A stretch of 64,000 nt of DNA, taken from the NCBI RefSeq assembly GCF_963259705.1, contig NC_081841.1:119669033-119733032 (forward strand), given 5' to 3'. This DNA comes from Myotis daubentonii. Its lineage: Eukaryota; Chordata; Mammalia; Chiroptera; Vespertilionidae. This document shows, in pieces, positions 46,345 through 58,073 of the stretch (positions are counted from its first letter, which is position 1; each line of letters opens with the position of its first letter). The notes below the pieces were generated by a model, which saw only the letters and a list, made by a program, of their open reading frames with translations, was not told the origin of the DNA and did not search any database. The position numbers and the translations under genes are program-made.

Positions 46345-47433
46345 TATTTTTAAAGTTTGTCTTTATTGTTGAAAGTATTACAGATGTCCCCGTTCCTTCC
46401 TCATTGACCCACCTCAACCCTGCACCCAGCTCCCCAGCCCGGGCCTTCACGGCACCATTGTCTGTGTCCATGGGTTATGCATATGTGTATATAACTTCTT
46501 TGGTTAATTTCTTCCCATCCCCACCCATTCCCTCTGAGATCCCACATTCTGTTCCATGCTTCTATGTCTCTGGGTCTATTTTGTTCATCAGATTATTTTG
46601 TTCATTAAATTCCACATATAAATGAGATCATGTGATACTTATCTTTCTCTGACTGGCTTATTTCACATAACATAATAGTCTCAAGGTCCCTCCATTCTGT
46701 CTCAAAGGGTAAGAAATCCTTTTTTTACATCTGTATAGTATTCCATGGTATAAATGTACCAGATCTTTTTTATCCACTCATCTACTGATGGGCACTTGGA
46801 TAGTTTCCAGATCTTAGCCATTGTAAGTAGCACTGTTATGAACATAGGGGTGCATGTATTTTGTCTAATTGGTGTTTTGGGTTTTTTAGGATATATTCCT
46901 AGAAGTGGGATCATTGGGTCAAATGGTTGTTTCACTTTTAATTTTTTATGAAACTCCATACTGTTTTCCATAGTGGCTCCACCATACTGCATTCCCACCA
47001 GCAGTGTATTAGGGTTCCCTTTTCTCCACATCCTCATTAACGCTTGTCTTTTGTTGATTTGTTGGTGGTAGGCATTCTGACAGGTGTGAGGTGATACTTC
47101 ATTATCATTTTAATTTGCATCTTGATGATTAGTGACTTAGAGCATTTTTTCATATTTCTCTTGGCCATCAGCCTGTCATCTTTGAAGAAGTGTCTATTTA
47201 GATCCTTTGCCAATTTTTTAATTGGGTTGTTTGTCTTTCTTTTGTTAAATTGTATGAGTTCTTTACATACTTTGGAAATTAAATTCTTATTAGATGTATC
47301 ATTGGCAAATATGTTCTCCCATACAGTGGGCTCCCTTTTTATTTTGTTGGTGGTTGCTTTGGCTGTGCAGAAGCTTTGTATTTTGATGTAGTCACATTTG
47401 TTTATTTTCTCTTTTCTTTCCCTTGCCCTAGGA

Positions 47434-47645
47434 CAGTGGTCGGCAAACTCATTAGTCAACAGAGCCAAATATCAACAGTACAATGATTGAAATTTCTTTT
47501 GAGAGCCAAATTTTTTAAACTTAAACTATATAGGTAGGTACATTGTTATTAACTTAATTAGGGAACTCCTAAGGCTTAGGAAGAGCCACACTCAAGGGGC
47601 CAAAGAGCCGCATGTGGCTCGCGAGCCGTAGTTTGCCGACCACAG
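47434..47645. mobile_element. Non-autonomous hAT with target duplication
   Basis: Terminal repeats CAGTGGTCGGCAAACT and AGTTTGCCGACCACAG bound 212 bp. Flanking 8-mers CCCTAGGA (47,426-47,433) and CCCTTGGA (47,646-47,653) differ at one base and are consistent with the L1 sequence CCCTAGGAGATGTATC seen in sister copies. It shares AAGAGCCACACTCAAGGGGC with the hAT at 16,147. Confidence 0.95.
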
Positions 47646-48412
47646 CCCTTGGAGATATATCTGCAAACATATTGCTAGGAGAGATGTCTGAGATTTTGCT
47701 GCCTATGGATTCTTCTTGTATTTTGGGGGTTTCACAATTGACATTTAAGTCTTTTATCCATTTTGAGTTTATTTTTGTGTATGGTGTAAGTTGATGGGCT
47801 AGTTTCATTTTTCTTTTTTTTTGTATGTACCTGTTCAATTTTCCCAAGACCATTTATTGAAGAGATTGTCTTTACTCCATTGTATGCTCTTGCCTCCTTT
47901 ATCAAATATTAATTGAACATAATGGCTTGGATAGATTTCTGGGATCTATATTCTGTTCCATTGATCTATATGCCTGTCCTTGTGCCAGTACCAGGCTGTT
48001 TTTATTACAATGGCTTTGTATTATAACTTGATATCTGGTATTGTGATCCCTTGAGCTTTGTTCTTCTTTCTCAAAATTGTTGTGGCTATTCGGCATTTTG
48101 TTCCATGTAAATTTTTGGAGTATTTGTTTGAGATCTATGAACTATACCATTGCTATTTTAGTAGGTATTGCATTGAATTTATAGATTGCTTTGGGTAGTA
48201 TAGACATTTTGATGATTCATTTATTCCAATCCATGAACACAGTATATTCTTCCATTATTTTGTATCTTCCTCTATTAGTTTTTTAATGTCATGTAGTTTT
48301 CTGAATACAGGTCTTTTGCCTCCTTGGTGAAGTTTATTCCAAGGTACTTATTTTCTTTGTTGCAATGGTAAATGGGATTGTGTTTTTAGTTTCTCTTTCT
48401 GAGAATTCATTA

Positions 48413-48782
48413 TTCTATATAATAAAAGGCTAATATGCAAATCAATTGAAAGGTGGAACAACTGCACTGACTACAAAGGGGCAGATGCTCAACACAGGAG
48501 CTGCCCCCTGGTGGTCAGTGTGCTCCCACAGGGGGGAGCACCACTCAACCAGAAGCCCTGAGCTGGGCTCATGGCTGGCGAACGCAGCGGCGGTGGTGGG
48601 AGCCTTTCCTATCTCCCTGGCAGTGCTAAGGATGTCCAACTGCCAGGTTAGGCCCATTCTCCATGGGGAGCGGGCCTAAGCTATCAGTCGAACATACCCC
48701 AAGGGGTCCCAGACTGTGAGAGGGTGCAGGCTGGGCTGAGGGAACCCCCTGAGTGCATGAATTTTGTGCACCAGGCCTCTAG
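48413..48782 (+). mobile_element. Helitron in L1 ORF2
   Basis: Begins TTCTATATAATAAAAGGC and ends GTGCATGAATTTTGTGCAC, CAGGCCTCTAG. Inserted after TCATTA in L1 sequence, with the L1 resuming TGTTGTATAAAAATGCC. A second Helitron sits at the same L1 position at 55,790. GC-rich, no coding capacity. Confidence 0.93.
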
Positions 48783-49356
48783 TTGTTGTATAAAAATGCC
48801 TTTGATTTCTAGATGTTCATTTTGTACCCTGCTACTTTGCTGAATTCATTTATTAAATCCAGTAGTTTCTGGTGGAGTCTTTAGCATTTTCTATGTATAA
48901 TATAATGTCATCTGCAAATAATGGCAGTTTTGCTTCCTCCTTTTCAGTTTGGATGCCTTTTATTTTTACTTTCATTTTTAAAGCTTTATTGTTAAAAGTA
49001 TTATATATGTCTCCCTTCCCTCCTCCCTTGTTGTCTCACTCCATCCCAATCTGGTCCTCTCCCCAGGCCTTCCCAACACTATTTATTGTCCATGAGTTAT
49101 GCATATCATATAAATTATTTGTTTAATCTCTTCCCATTCCCCCACCCCTTCTGAAATAAATTAGTCTGTTGCATGGCTCAATGTCTCTGGATCTGTTTTG
49201 TTCATCAGTTTATTTTCTTCATTAATTTGCCATGAGTGAGATCATGTGATACTTGTCTTTCTCTGACTGGCTATTGCACTTAGTATAAAAATCTTCAGGT
49301 CCGTCCATGAAGTTGCAAAGGGTAAGAACTCCTTCTTTTTTTTATAACCACGCTAT

Positions 49357-49780
49357 TTAGGCCTGTGGGATTGGGCCTAAGCTGGCAGTCGAACATCCCC
49401 TTTGCAATCTGGGACTGCTGGCTCCAAACCACTCACCTGCTTGCCTGCCTGATGACCCCTAACCCTCTGCCTGCCAGCCTGATCACCCTTACCTTGGCCC
49501 CCAGCTGGCCTGATTGCTCCTACCTTGACCCCTTGCTGGTCTGATCACTCCTAACTGCCTCCGCCTTGGCCCCCAGTCTGGCCTCCCTCTCCAGGAGTCT
49601 GTCTGGCAGATCAGGGGAAGGCACCGCCCCAATTACCTCACTGCTGCTGCCACTGCTGGCCTGAGCCTCAGCCCTTTGCAGCCACCCATGGCTGCCTGAG
49701 CCTTTACCCTTGTAGCTGATGTGGCTTTGTCTGGAACAACATCCACTCTAATTAGCATACTACCCTTTTATTAGTATAGA
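49357..49780 (-). mobile_element. Helitron (a) of the array, 3' end decayed
   Basis: Right end TCTAATTAGCATACTACCC, TTTTATTAGTATAGA is the complement of a Helitron 5' terminus. The left end TTAGGCCTGTGGG is a damaged CTAGAGGCC; the 3' hairpin has gone. Contains C-rich tandem sequence (CTGCCTGATGACCCCTAACC-like) related to the array at 11.37 kb. Confidence 0.75.
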
Positions 49781-49824
49781 TTTGGGGACCATTACAACCA
49801 CGCAGAACTTAAAGAAAGCACATG

Positions 49825-50039
49825 GCCCTGGCCGGTTTGGCTTAATGGAGAGAGCATCGGCCTATGGACTGAAGGGTCCCAGGTTTGATTCTGGTCAGGA
49901 GTATATGCCTGGGTTGTGGGCTCGATCCCCAGCAGGGGGCTTGTGGGAGGCAGCTGATTAGTGAGTCTTATCATTGATGTTTCTATCTCTCTCTCCTTCT
50001 CCCTTTCCCTCTAAAATCAATAAAAAAATATTTAAAAAT
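49825..50039 (+). mobile_element. Ves SINE with target duplication
   Basis: GCCCTGGCCGGTTTGGCTTA, GAGAGCATCGGCCTATGGAC, GGTTTGATTCTGGTCAGGAG, GGAGGCAGCTGATTAGTGAG, CT-rich part, AATAAA tail. Flanks AAAGAAAGCACATG (49,811-49,824) and AAAGAAAACACATG (50,040-50,053) differ at one base. Confidence 0.94.
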
Positions 50040-50393
50040 AAAGAAAACACATGATCTTCATTTTGGGCTTTGTCATTTTACAATATCCTTTTTGCAGTAT
50101 TTTGACTTCCATGAACTTTCCTTTACCCACTCTTAAAATGCAATCTATTTTGGGTAAGATGATCAGGAAAGTGATTCTAGTAGGTAGAAATTTTTTTGGA
50201 GAGGATGGGATCATGAAAATATTTAAAAATTGAGCATGTGATGGTTGTACCACTCCGAATTTACTTAAAAAAAAAAACCAGTTCATTGTTCACTTTAGGT
50301 GACATGTACAGAATATGAATTAGATCTCAACAAAGCTGTTTTTTTGTTTCTTTTAAAATAAAGACCAGTCTTATAATCAATTGCAGATGTTTT

Positions 50394-51010
50394 CAGAGGC
50401 CCACAAGGATTTTCTTACTGCATCTGAAACCACGGCTGCGACTCCCAGTTGCCTCTAGTCCTGGTGGATTTGGATGGTGTGGTTTGCAAAGGAGAAGGTG
50501 GCAAGAGGCTGTGGAATTTCTGCAACCCCATTCCTGCAGTCTCCTCATAGGGCACCAGGTCCATTTCTACTGTGCCAGCTCTCGGTTTCCTTTAACCTGT
50601 TGGGCAAAAGAATCCTGCATGCTCTGGCCAGAAAGTGCATTCTCTCCTTAGGTGGCCCAAATGCTTTCTTTAAAGTAGTTTTATGGATTCAAAAGAATAA
50701 ACAGAGATGTGGAAAGCTTTTGTCAAATTCTTTTTATATGATTCTTCCAGTTTCATGGGAAGTGAGATGTGGCTCTGAATTCATCCCAAAAGATGTCTTT
50801 GGGCAAAAGCACCCAGAATGGCACAACTCCTGCAGGATACCCTACACACTTTGCTGTCAGGACTCGGGGGCTTGAGGGTGAGCGAGGTGGCGGTGCCAGC
50901 ACAGGACCTGGGAGACGGTAGTGCTTTCTACACTGCCCAGGCCCGCATGGACTGCAGCTGCACCTGCCAAGGTAGGCAGGGTGTTTCTGTAGTTTTGTTT
51001 ATGTTTGGCC
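50394..51010 (+). other. Gene-like cargo, source unknown
   Basis: A 133-codon open frame (50,474-50,875) overlaps a second frame that begins MAQLLQDTLHTLLSGLGGLR and continues AQARMDCSCTCQG to a GTAGGC that could be a splice donor near 50,971. Composition is balanced, unlike the neighbouring LINE. I recognise no protein family. It may be host sequence captured by Helitron (b). Confidence 0.3.
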
Positions 51011-51452
51011 TCCACCCCATCTGCCGCGGACCTGTGCCTGCACTGACTGTGAACAGTTTGATGGTCCTACTTTTTGGTAGATGGTGGACGCACTCCCACC
51101 TCCTGGAGACTGGCAGTTGAACACTGATGGTTTCTGAGTTGCTCACGGGAGAGTGCAGCCCTAGGTCCAGAACAGAATTGGGTGTCCTCGGCTAGGAGGC
51201 CTCCCCAGGCTAGGGGCTACTGGCGTTTTGAAGGCTGCCCATGCCCCTGATCATGGTGGGGGTCCCTTCTGGGGCACTGGCCAGCCTGGGCTAGGGGCCA
51301 CCAGTGGTTTGAAAGCTGGCCACTCCCCTGATCCAGGCAGGGGTCCCCTCATGGTGACCGTTTGTTCTGCTCCCTCAGCTCCCTAGCCTGCTGTTCGGTC
51401 CTCCATCCAGTTGTTTTGGTCATTATGACCCCTGGCTTTTTATATATTAGGA

Positions 51453-51906
51453 CTAGAGGCCCAGTGCACAAAAATTTGCCTGCCTGATGTAACTGATGCC
51501 CTGTGCCCTCTCCCAGTCTGGGACCTCTCAGGGGATGTCCACTTGCTGGCTTACGACTGCTCCAGGGGGGTCAGGCCTAAGCTGGCAGTCAGACATCCCT
51601 CTGGCAGCTCAGGAGCCCTCAGGGGATGTCCACTTGCCAGCGGGGAGCAGGTCTAAGCTGCAGTCGGATATCCTTAGTGCTGCTGAGGAGGCAGGAGAGG
51701 CTCCCGCCACCACCACTGTGCTGGCAGCCGTCAGCCTCGCTTGTAGCTGAGCAGAGCTCCCCATGTGGGAACACACTGACCACCAGGGGGCAGCTCCTGC
51801 ATTGAACATCTGCCCCCTGGTGGTCAGTGTGTGTCATAGTGACCAGTCATTCCCAGGCATTCTGCTGTTAGGGTCAATTTGCATATTATCCTTTTATTAT
51901 ATAGGA
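51453..51906 (-). mobile_element. Helitron (c) of the array
   Basis: Starts CTAGAGGCCCAGTGCACAAA and ends CAATTTGCATATTATCC, TTTTATTATATAGGA on +. Includes CCCCCTGGTGGTCAGTGTG. It touches element (b) on the left and (d) on the right with no bases between. Confidence 0.92.
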
Positions 51907-52467
51907 TAGAGGCCTCGTGCATGGGTGGGGGCCGGCTGGTTTGCCCTGAAGGGTTTCCGGATCAGGGTGGGGGTCCCCTCTAGGGTGCCTGGTCACCTGG
52001 GTGAGGGGCTAATGGCTGTTTTCAACCTGGCCACACCCCATGGAGACCCAAGCTCCCAGCTTCTCCTTTTTATTCTGGGCTTCATTTATCCTCTATAATT
52101 GAAACTTTGTAGCCTTGAGCAGACCCCAGGTCAGGCTGGAAGCCTGGGTTGCCCAGCACCTCCTTGAGCGGAGGTCATGGCTGGCTGGAAGCAGGTATTG
52201 GGATTTATTTATCTATCTTCTGTAATTGAAACTTTGTAGCCTTGAGCGGAGCTGAGGGCCAGCCAGGACAGGTGGGAAGCTTGGCTTCCTCCATTGCCTG
52301 GGCAACCCAAGCCTGCTCGTTCCAGCTCCGTGGCCACTGCCGTCTTAGTTGGGTTAATTTGCATACTCGCTCCTGATTAGGCTAGTGGGCATGGCTTGTG
52401 AGTGTAGTGGAGTGGCGGAGTGATGGAGTGATGATTAATTTGCATCTTTCTCTTTTATTAGTGTAGA
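51907..52467 (-). mobile_element. Helitron (d) of the array
   Basis: Left end TAGAGGCCTCGTGCATGGG (first C lost) and right end TTAATTTGCATCTTTCTC, TTTTATTAGTGTAGA. An internal direct repeat around TAATTGAAACTTTGTAGCC occurs twice (about 52,097 and 52,223). Its 5' terminus matches the segment transduced at 32.46 kb. Confidence 0.88.
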
Positions 52468-53634
52468 CCAGTGGCCTGGTGCACGAAATTCGTGCACATT
52501 GAAGGGGAATTAATTAGAGGAAATATTTTAATATTGCTATTTGCTCTTTCTCTATAATAAAAGTGTGAGAAATAAAAGGAAATGAGTATAATGTATATGA
52601 AAATAATACATAATTTTATTAATAAATAAACAGTAATAAAATGATATAACAACAGACTCATGATGTAAAAACAACACTGATGCAAATAATGACTGATAAA
52701 GTGATTAAACTTATTCTAATATCTCCCTGTGATGAGGAAGCTGGGGTGACAGGTCACACTGTCCCCGAAAGCCTGGGTCAAGCACTGGAGGGCCGGTTGG
52801 GAGCATGACTGGTGGTGAATTGCAGCCAGCCGGGATCTCCCCCAGGAGGGCCAGTTGGGGGCGTGACTTCTGGCCATCACTGTGATTGCCCCACCAGCCC
52901 CGATTCCCAGCGGGAGAGCCTGTTGGGGGCTGACAGCAGGTGGACTGCAGCAGCTGCCCCGCCAGCCCAGGTCTGCCGGCGGGAAAGCGGGTCGGGGGCG
53001 TCCGCCCCGCAAGCCCCGGTCTGCCGGTGAAAGCAGGTCGGGGGCGTCCGCCTGCAGTCACGCCCCAACCCGCTCTGGTTGGGGGCCTGACTGCAGGCGG
53101 ACGCCACAGCTGCCCTGCAAGCCCCGATCTACCGGCGGGAAAGCGGGTTGGAGGCGTCCGCCCCACAAACCTCACTCTGCCTGTGAAAGCGGGTTAGGGG
53201 CATCCGTCCTGCAAGCCCCGATCTACCGGCGGGAAAGCGGGTCGAGGGCGTCCGCCCCGCCAGCCCTGGTCTGCCCACAGGGAGTGGGTTGGGGACGTGA
53301 CTGTGGGCGAACTCCGCAGCCGCCCCGCCAGCCCTGGTCTGCCAGCAGGAGAGCCGGTTGGGGTTGGGTCTTGGCCAGTGGGGGACAGCTGCGGTCACAC
53401 CTCGCCAGCCCTGGGTTGGGTCGCCCGCCATCCAGGTCACAGATAGCAGGCCTGGATGGTGGAGGGGCAGGCAGGATGGCGCTATCCCATCCTGCCTGCA
53501 GTATGCAAATTAGCCACCATCTTTGTTGGCTGTTAACCGCCATCTTAGTTGTCAGTTAATTTGCATATCGCCCTGATTAGCCAATGGGAAGGGTAGCGGT
53601 CGTATGCTAATTACCATGTTTCTCTTTTATTAGA
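52468..53634 (-). mobile_element. Helitron (e) of the array, with minisatellite
   Basis: Left end CCAGTGGCCTGGTGCACGAA with a perfect hairpin GTGCACGAAATTCGTGCAC; right end ACCATGTTTCTCTTTTATTA, GA. The left 230 bp is AT-rich and the rest GC-rich, with degenerate tandem units at 52,850-53,360. The 5' subterminal region (TTAACTGACAACTAAGATGG on the complement) matches the FZD1-carrying Helitron at 8.28 kb, so they are one family. Confidence 0.92.
52850..53360. repeat. GC-rich degenerate tandem array
   Basis: Units built on GTCTGCCGGCGGGAAAGCGG plus GTCGGGGGCGTCCGCC recur about eight times with indels. Long frames rich in Pro, Ala, Arg and Gly on both strands are translations of the array. Confidence 0.85.
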
Positions 53635-53724
53635 TATGATAGTATTCTATGGTATAAATGTACCACATATTTTTTATCCTCTCATCTACTTATGGGCACT
53701 TGGGCTGTTTCCAGATCTTAGCTA

Positions 53725-53973
53725 GCTAGCTATATATATGCTTAATATGTTCATATGAAAATTGTCCCCTCAGAAGTTTGGGAGAGTGGAAATTCGATTG
53801 CTTGCTTTGACATGTGCTGACCACAAGGGAGTGGCGTGGAATGAAGGAAGGCCCTGGCCAGCAGCTGGGGTAGGGAAGCCTTGGCTGGCAGCTAGAAGGC
53901 CTCGATTGGCCCTGATCGCTGGCCAGGCTAAGGGACCGTACCTGTGCAGGAATTTCATGCACCGAGCCTCTAG
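53725..53973 (+). mobile_element. Helitron in L1, eroded 5' end
   Basis: Ends GTGCAGGAATTTCATGCACC, GAGCCTCTAG, after which L1 resumes TTGTAAATAATGCTGC. The 5' part TATATATATGCTTAATATG is a diverged TATATAATAAAAGGCTAAT. Lies between L1 halves TTAGCTA and TTGTAAATA. Confidence 0.85.
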
Positions 53974-54095
53974 TTGTAAATAATGCTGCTATGAACATAG
54001 GGGTGCATATATTTTTTCTGACTGGTGTTTCAGGCTTCTTAGGCTATACCCCTTGTAGTAAGATCACTGGGTCAATTGCAGTTCGATATTTACAA

Positions 54096-54307
54096 TTTTA
54101 ATACATATTTTTTATTGAATTCAGAGAGGTAGGGAGAGGGAGAGAGAGATAAAAACATCGATCATGAGAGAGAATCACCCACTGGCTCCTCCCGCACACC
54201 CCCTAGTGGGAATTGATCCCGCAACCTGAGCATATGCCCTGAGCAGGATCGAACCCTGACCTTCTTGTTCACAGAATGATGTTTGCCACTGAACCACACT
54301 AGCCGTC
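54096..54307 (-). mobile_element. Ves SINE in L1
   Basis: Antisense Ves: TTTTTTATTGAATTCAGAG, AATCACCCACTGGCTCCTCC, GCAACCTGAGCATATGCCC, GGATCGAACCCTGACC, GCCACTGAACCACACTAGCC. To its right, 54,308-54,375 is a small stretch that is not L1 and not assigned. Confidence 0.88.
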
Positions 54308-54638
54308 TATTATGAACTTTGGAAATAATCCTAGAAGCTCTAATAAAACATATGTTGCTCAGGTGGCACGAATTTTTAAGGGAACTTCACATTGTTTTCC
54401 ATAGTAGTTGTACCAGTCTGCATTCCCACCAGCAATATACTAGGGTTCCCTTTCTCCACATCCTACCCAGCACTTGTTTGTTGATTTATTGATGGTAGTC
54501 ATTCTGGCAGATGTGGGATGGTACCTTATTGTAATTTTTATTTGCATCTCTCTGATAATTAGTGATGTTGAACATTTCTTCATGTATCTTGGCTTTTTGT
54601 ATGTTCTCTTTGTCTATATAGGTTATCTGCCCATTTTT

Positions 54639-54817
54639 TAAAAAATACATTTTACTGGTTTTTTTTAGAGAGAGGAAGGGAGAAGGATAGAGAGTTAGAA
54701 ATACTGAGCAGCTGGGGATGTGCCTGCAACCAAGGTACATGCCTTTGACCGGAATCGAACCTAGGACCCTTGAGTCTGCAGGCTGATGCTCTATCCACTG
54801 AGCCAAACCAGTTAGGG
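54639..54817 (-). mobile_element. Ves SINE in L1, exact target duplication
   Basis: Antisense Ves: AGAGAGAGGAAGGGAGAAGG, GCAACCAAGGTACATGCC, GGAATCGAACCTAGGACCC, CTATCCACTGAGCCAAACC. TATCTGCCCATTTTT flanks it at 54,624-54,638 and 54,818-54,832. Internally shortened compared with the other copies (179 bp). Confidence 0.93.
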
Positions 54818-55789
54818 TATCTGCCCATTTTTAATTGGATTTTTGTCTTCCATTTGTTGAGTTATATGAGTACTTTATATATTTTGAAGATTATCAGATG
54901 TATCATTGGCAAAAATGTTCTCCCATGCAGTAGGTTACCTTTTCAATATGATGCTGGTTTGTTTTGCTGTGCAGAAGCTTTTTAGTTTGATGTAGTACCA
55001 TTTGTTGTTCTTTTTTTCCTTTGTTTCTTTTGCCATAGGAGATGTATCTGTGAAAATTCTGCTATGCAAGTGTCTGATATTTTGATGCCTATATTTTCTT
55101 CTAGGATTTTTATGGTTTCAGGACTTACATTTAAGTATTTTATCTATTTTGATTTTATTCTTGTATATGGTGTAAGTTGGTAGTCTAGTTTCATTCTTTT
55201 GCATGTACCTGTCCAATTATCCCTACACTATTTATTGAAGAAACGGTTTTTACTCCATTTTATGTTATTGCCTCCTTTATCAAATATTAATTAAGCATAA
55301 TTATTTGGGTCAATTCCTGGGTTCTCTGTCCTGATCCATTGATCTATATGCCTGTTCTTGTGCCAATACCAGACTGTTTTGATTACAGTGTCTTTGTAGT
55401 ATAATTTGATATCTGGTATTGTGATCCCTCCAATGTTGTTCTTCTTTCACAGGATTAATGTGGTTGTTTGGGGTCTTTCTTTGGTTCTATATGAATTTTT
55501 GGATTATTTGTCCTTGAACTGTGAAATATGCCATTGGTATTTTAATAAAGATTGCATTGAATCTATATTGCTTTGGGTAATATGGCCATTTTAATGATTT
55601 AATTCCACTATGAACACCATATAGTTTTCCACTTGTTTATATTTTCTTCTACATTTTTTTTCAATTTCCTCTAGTTATCTGAGTACAGGTCTTTTACCTC
55701 CTTGGTTAGGTTTATTCCTCAGAATCTTAATTTCTTTGTTGCAATGGTAAATAGGATTTTTGTCTGTTTCACTTTCTGAGCGATCATTA

Positions 55790-56133
55790 TCCCATATAAT
55801 AAAAGGGTAATATGCAAATTGATTGAACAACAGAATGACTGGTGGCTATGACAATCACTAACCACCAAGGGCAGATGCTTAATGAAGGAGCTGCCCCCTG
55901 GTGGTCAGTGTGCTCCCACAGGGGGAGCGCCATTTAGCCACAAGCCAGGTTGATGGCTGGCGAGCACAGCGGTGGTGGTGGGATGTCTGACTATGGCGTA
56001 GGCCTGCTCCCCGAAGAGCGGGCCTAAGCCATCAGTTGAACATACCCTGAGGGCTCCCAACTGCTAAAGGGTGCAGGCTGGGTTGAGGGACCCTCCCCTC
56101 CCAGTGCACGAATGTTGTGGACTGGGCCTCTAG
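55790..56133 (+). mobile_element. Helitron in L1 ORF2, same site as 48,413
   Basis: Begins TCCCATATAATAAAAGGG and ends GTGCACGAATGTTGTGGAC, TGGGCCTCTAG. Inserted after TCATTA with L1 resuming TAGTGTATAAAATTGCC. It shares most of its interior (GAGCTGCCCCCTGGTGGTC, GGGTGCAGGCTGGGTTGAGG) with the Helitron at 48,413. Confidence 0.93.
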
Positions 56134-58073
56134 TTAGTGTATAAAATTGCCATCAATTCCGGGTGTTAATTTTGTAACCTGCTATATTGCCAAATTCATT
56201 TATGAAATCTAGTAGTTTTTGTTGGAGTCTTAAGGGTTTTCTATGCACACTATCATGTCATCTGCAAATAATGATAATTTTACTTTCTCCTTTCCAATGT
56301 GGATGCCTTCTAATTTTTATTCTTGTCTGATCACTGTGGTTAGGACTTGCAGTACTATGTTGAACACGAGTGGTAAAAGTGGGCATCCCTGTCTGTTCCT
56401 GTTCTTAAAGGAAACATTTTTGGCTTTTTCCATTGAGTATGATGTTGGCTCTTGGTTTTTCATTTTTGGCCTCTATTATGTTATGATATTATCCTGCTAG
56501 TCTCACTTTTGCTGAGAGTTTTTAGCAAAAATGTTTGCTGAATTTTGTCAAATGCTTTTTCTGCATCTATTGATATAATCATATAATTTTTATTTTTAAG
56601 TTTGTTTATGTGATGTAGCACATTTATTGGTTTGTTACTATTGTACCAGCCTTGCATCACTGGGATAAATCCAACTTGGTCATTGTGAATATTCTTTTTA
56701 ATATATCACTGGGTCAAATTTGTTAATATTTTTTTGAGGATTTCGGCATCTATGTCTATCAGGGTTATTGCCTTATAATTCGTTTTCTTTGTAGTGTCTT
56801 TATATGGTTTTGGAATAAGGATAATGCTGGCCTTGTAAAAAGAGCTTGGAAGCATTCCTTTGTCTTAGATTTTTTCTAAAAATTTGAGGAGAATAGGTGT
56901 TCTTCTTTGAATATTTGGTAAAACTGCCATGAAGCCATCCAGTCCAGGACTTCTCTTTGCTGGGAGTTTTTGTTTTCTGTTTGTTTGTTTTTTATTAATG
57001 CTTCAATTTCATTAGTTGTTTTTTATGTATTCAGATTTTCTGATTCTTCCTGATTCAGTTTTGGAAAATTGTATGTTTGAGGAATTTGTCCATTTCTCCC
57101 AGGTTGTCAAATTAGTTGGCATATAGTTGTTTGTAATGTTTTTTAAAATACTTTGTATTTCTGTGGTGTCAGTTGTTACTTCACCTCTTTTATTTCTGAT
57201 TTTAGTTACTTGTAGCCTCTCTCTGTCTGTGTTTTTTGTTTGTTTGTTTGTTTTTTATGAGTCTGGCTACTGATTCATTAATCTTGCTTATAGTTTCAAA
57301 GAACCAGCTCTTGTTTCTTTTGTATTATTTTTTTTTAGTCTCTATTGCAGTTATTTCTGGATGATCTTTATTATTTTCTTCCTTCTACTTACTCTGGGAT
57401 TTTCTTGTTTTTCCTTTTTTAATTCTTTTACTTGTAGGGTAAGATAGTTTATTAGAGGTTTTTCTCATTTCTTGAAGTAGGCTGCTGTGTTATGAATTTC
57501 CCTCTCAGGATTGCTTTTGCCATGTCCCATAGATATTGGGTTGTTATTTGTTAAGTTTCTTTTATTTCCAGGAATTTTTAATTTCTTCTTTGATCTCATT
57601 GGTAACTTATTCATTGTTTAATAACATGCTATTTAGCCTCCATGTGTTTGAATGGTTTTTAGTGTTTTTATTATAGTTGATTTCTAGTTTTATGCCATTG
57701 TAATCCAAGAAGATGCTTGATATGATTTCAGTCCTCTTGAACTGGTAGAGACTTGTTTTGTGTCCTAACATGTGGTCTATCTTTGAGAATGTCCCATGCA
57801 CACTTGAGAAAAATATATATTCTGCAGCTTATGGTGAAGTGTTCTATAAATCTCCATTAAGTTCATTTGATTTAGTGTGTCATTTAGAGTAACTATTTCC
57901 TTTTTGATGTTTGTCTGGAACATCTATCCAGTGAAGTCAGTGTGGTTTTGACATCCCCTACTATTACTGCATTGTTGTTGATCTCTCCCTTAACATCCTC
58001 CAGAAATTTTTTTTATATGTTTAGATGTTCCTATATTGAGTCCATATGTGTTTACCAGGTTTATATACTCTTG

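Larger units (their letters stand above)
46345..48962 (-). mobile_element. L1 LINE, antisense, 5'-truncated
   Basis: 3'UTR from 46,345 (TTTGTCTTTATTGTTGAAAG), then ORF2 on - from about 46,620: the carboxyl end and Cys-rich region are broken by stops; the catalytic core would be near 48,900 (TGCAAATAATGGCAGTTTTG is the complement of the FADD region). It ends at about 48,962 in the RT. Interrupted by a hAT (47,434-47,645) and a Helitron (48,413-48,782). Confidence 0.88.
49781..51452 (-). mobile_element. Helitron (b) of the array, cargo-rich
   Basis: The right end GGCTTTTTATATATTAGGA is the complement of a Helitron 5' end (TCCTAATATATAAAAAGCC). It abuts element (c) without spacer. No clear CTAG end is visible to the left; TCAGAGGCCCACAAGG near 50,393 may be a decayed one. 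The interior 50,400-51,000 is unlike any Helitron or LINE and could be captured DNA. A Ves SINE lies at 49,825-50,039. Confidence 0.6.

Noticed and set aside
52711..53559. Long Pro/Arg/Gly-rich frames on both strands
   Set aside because: GC-rich tandem array within a Helitron has few stops in any frame.
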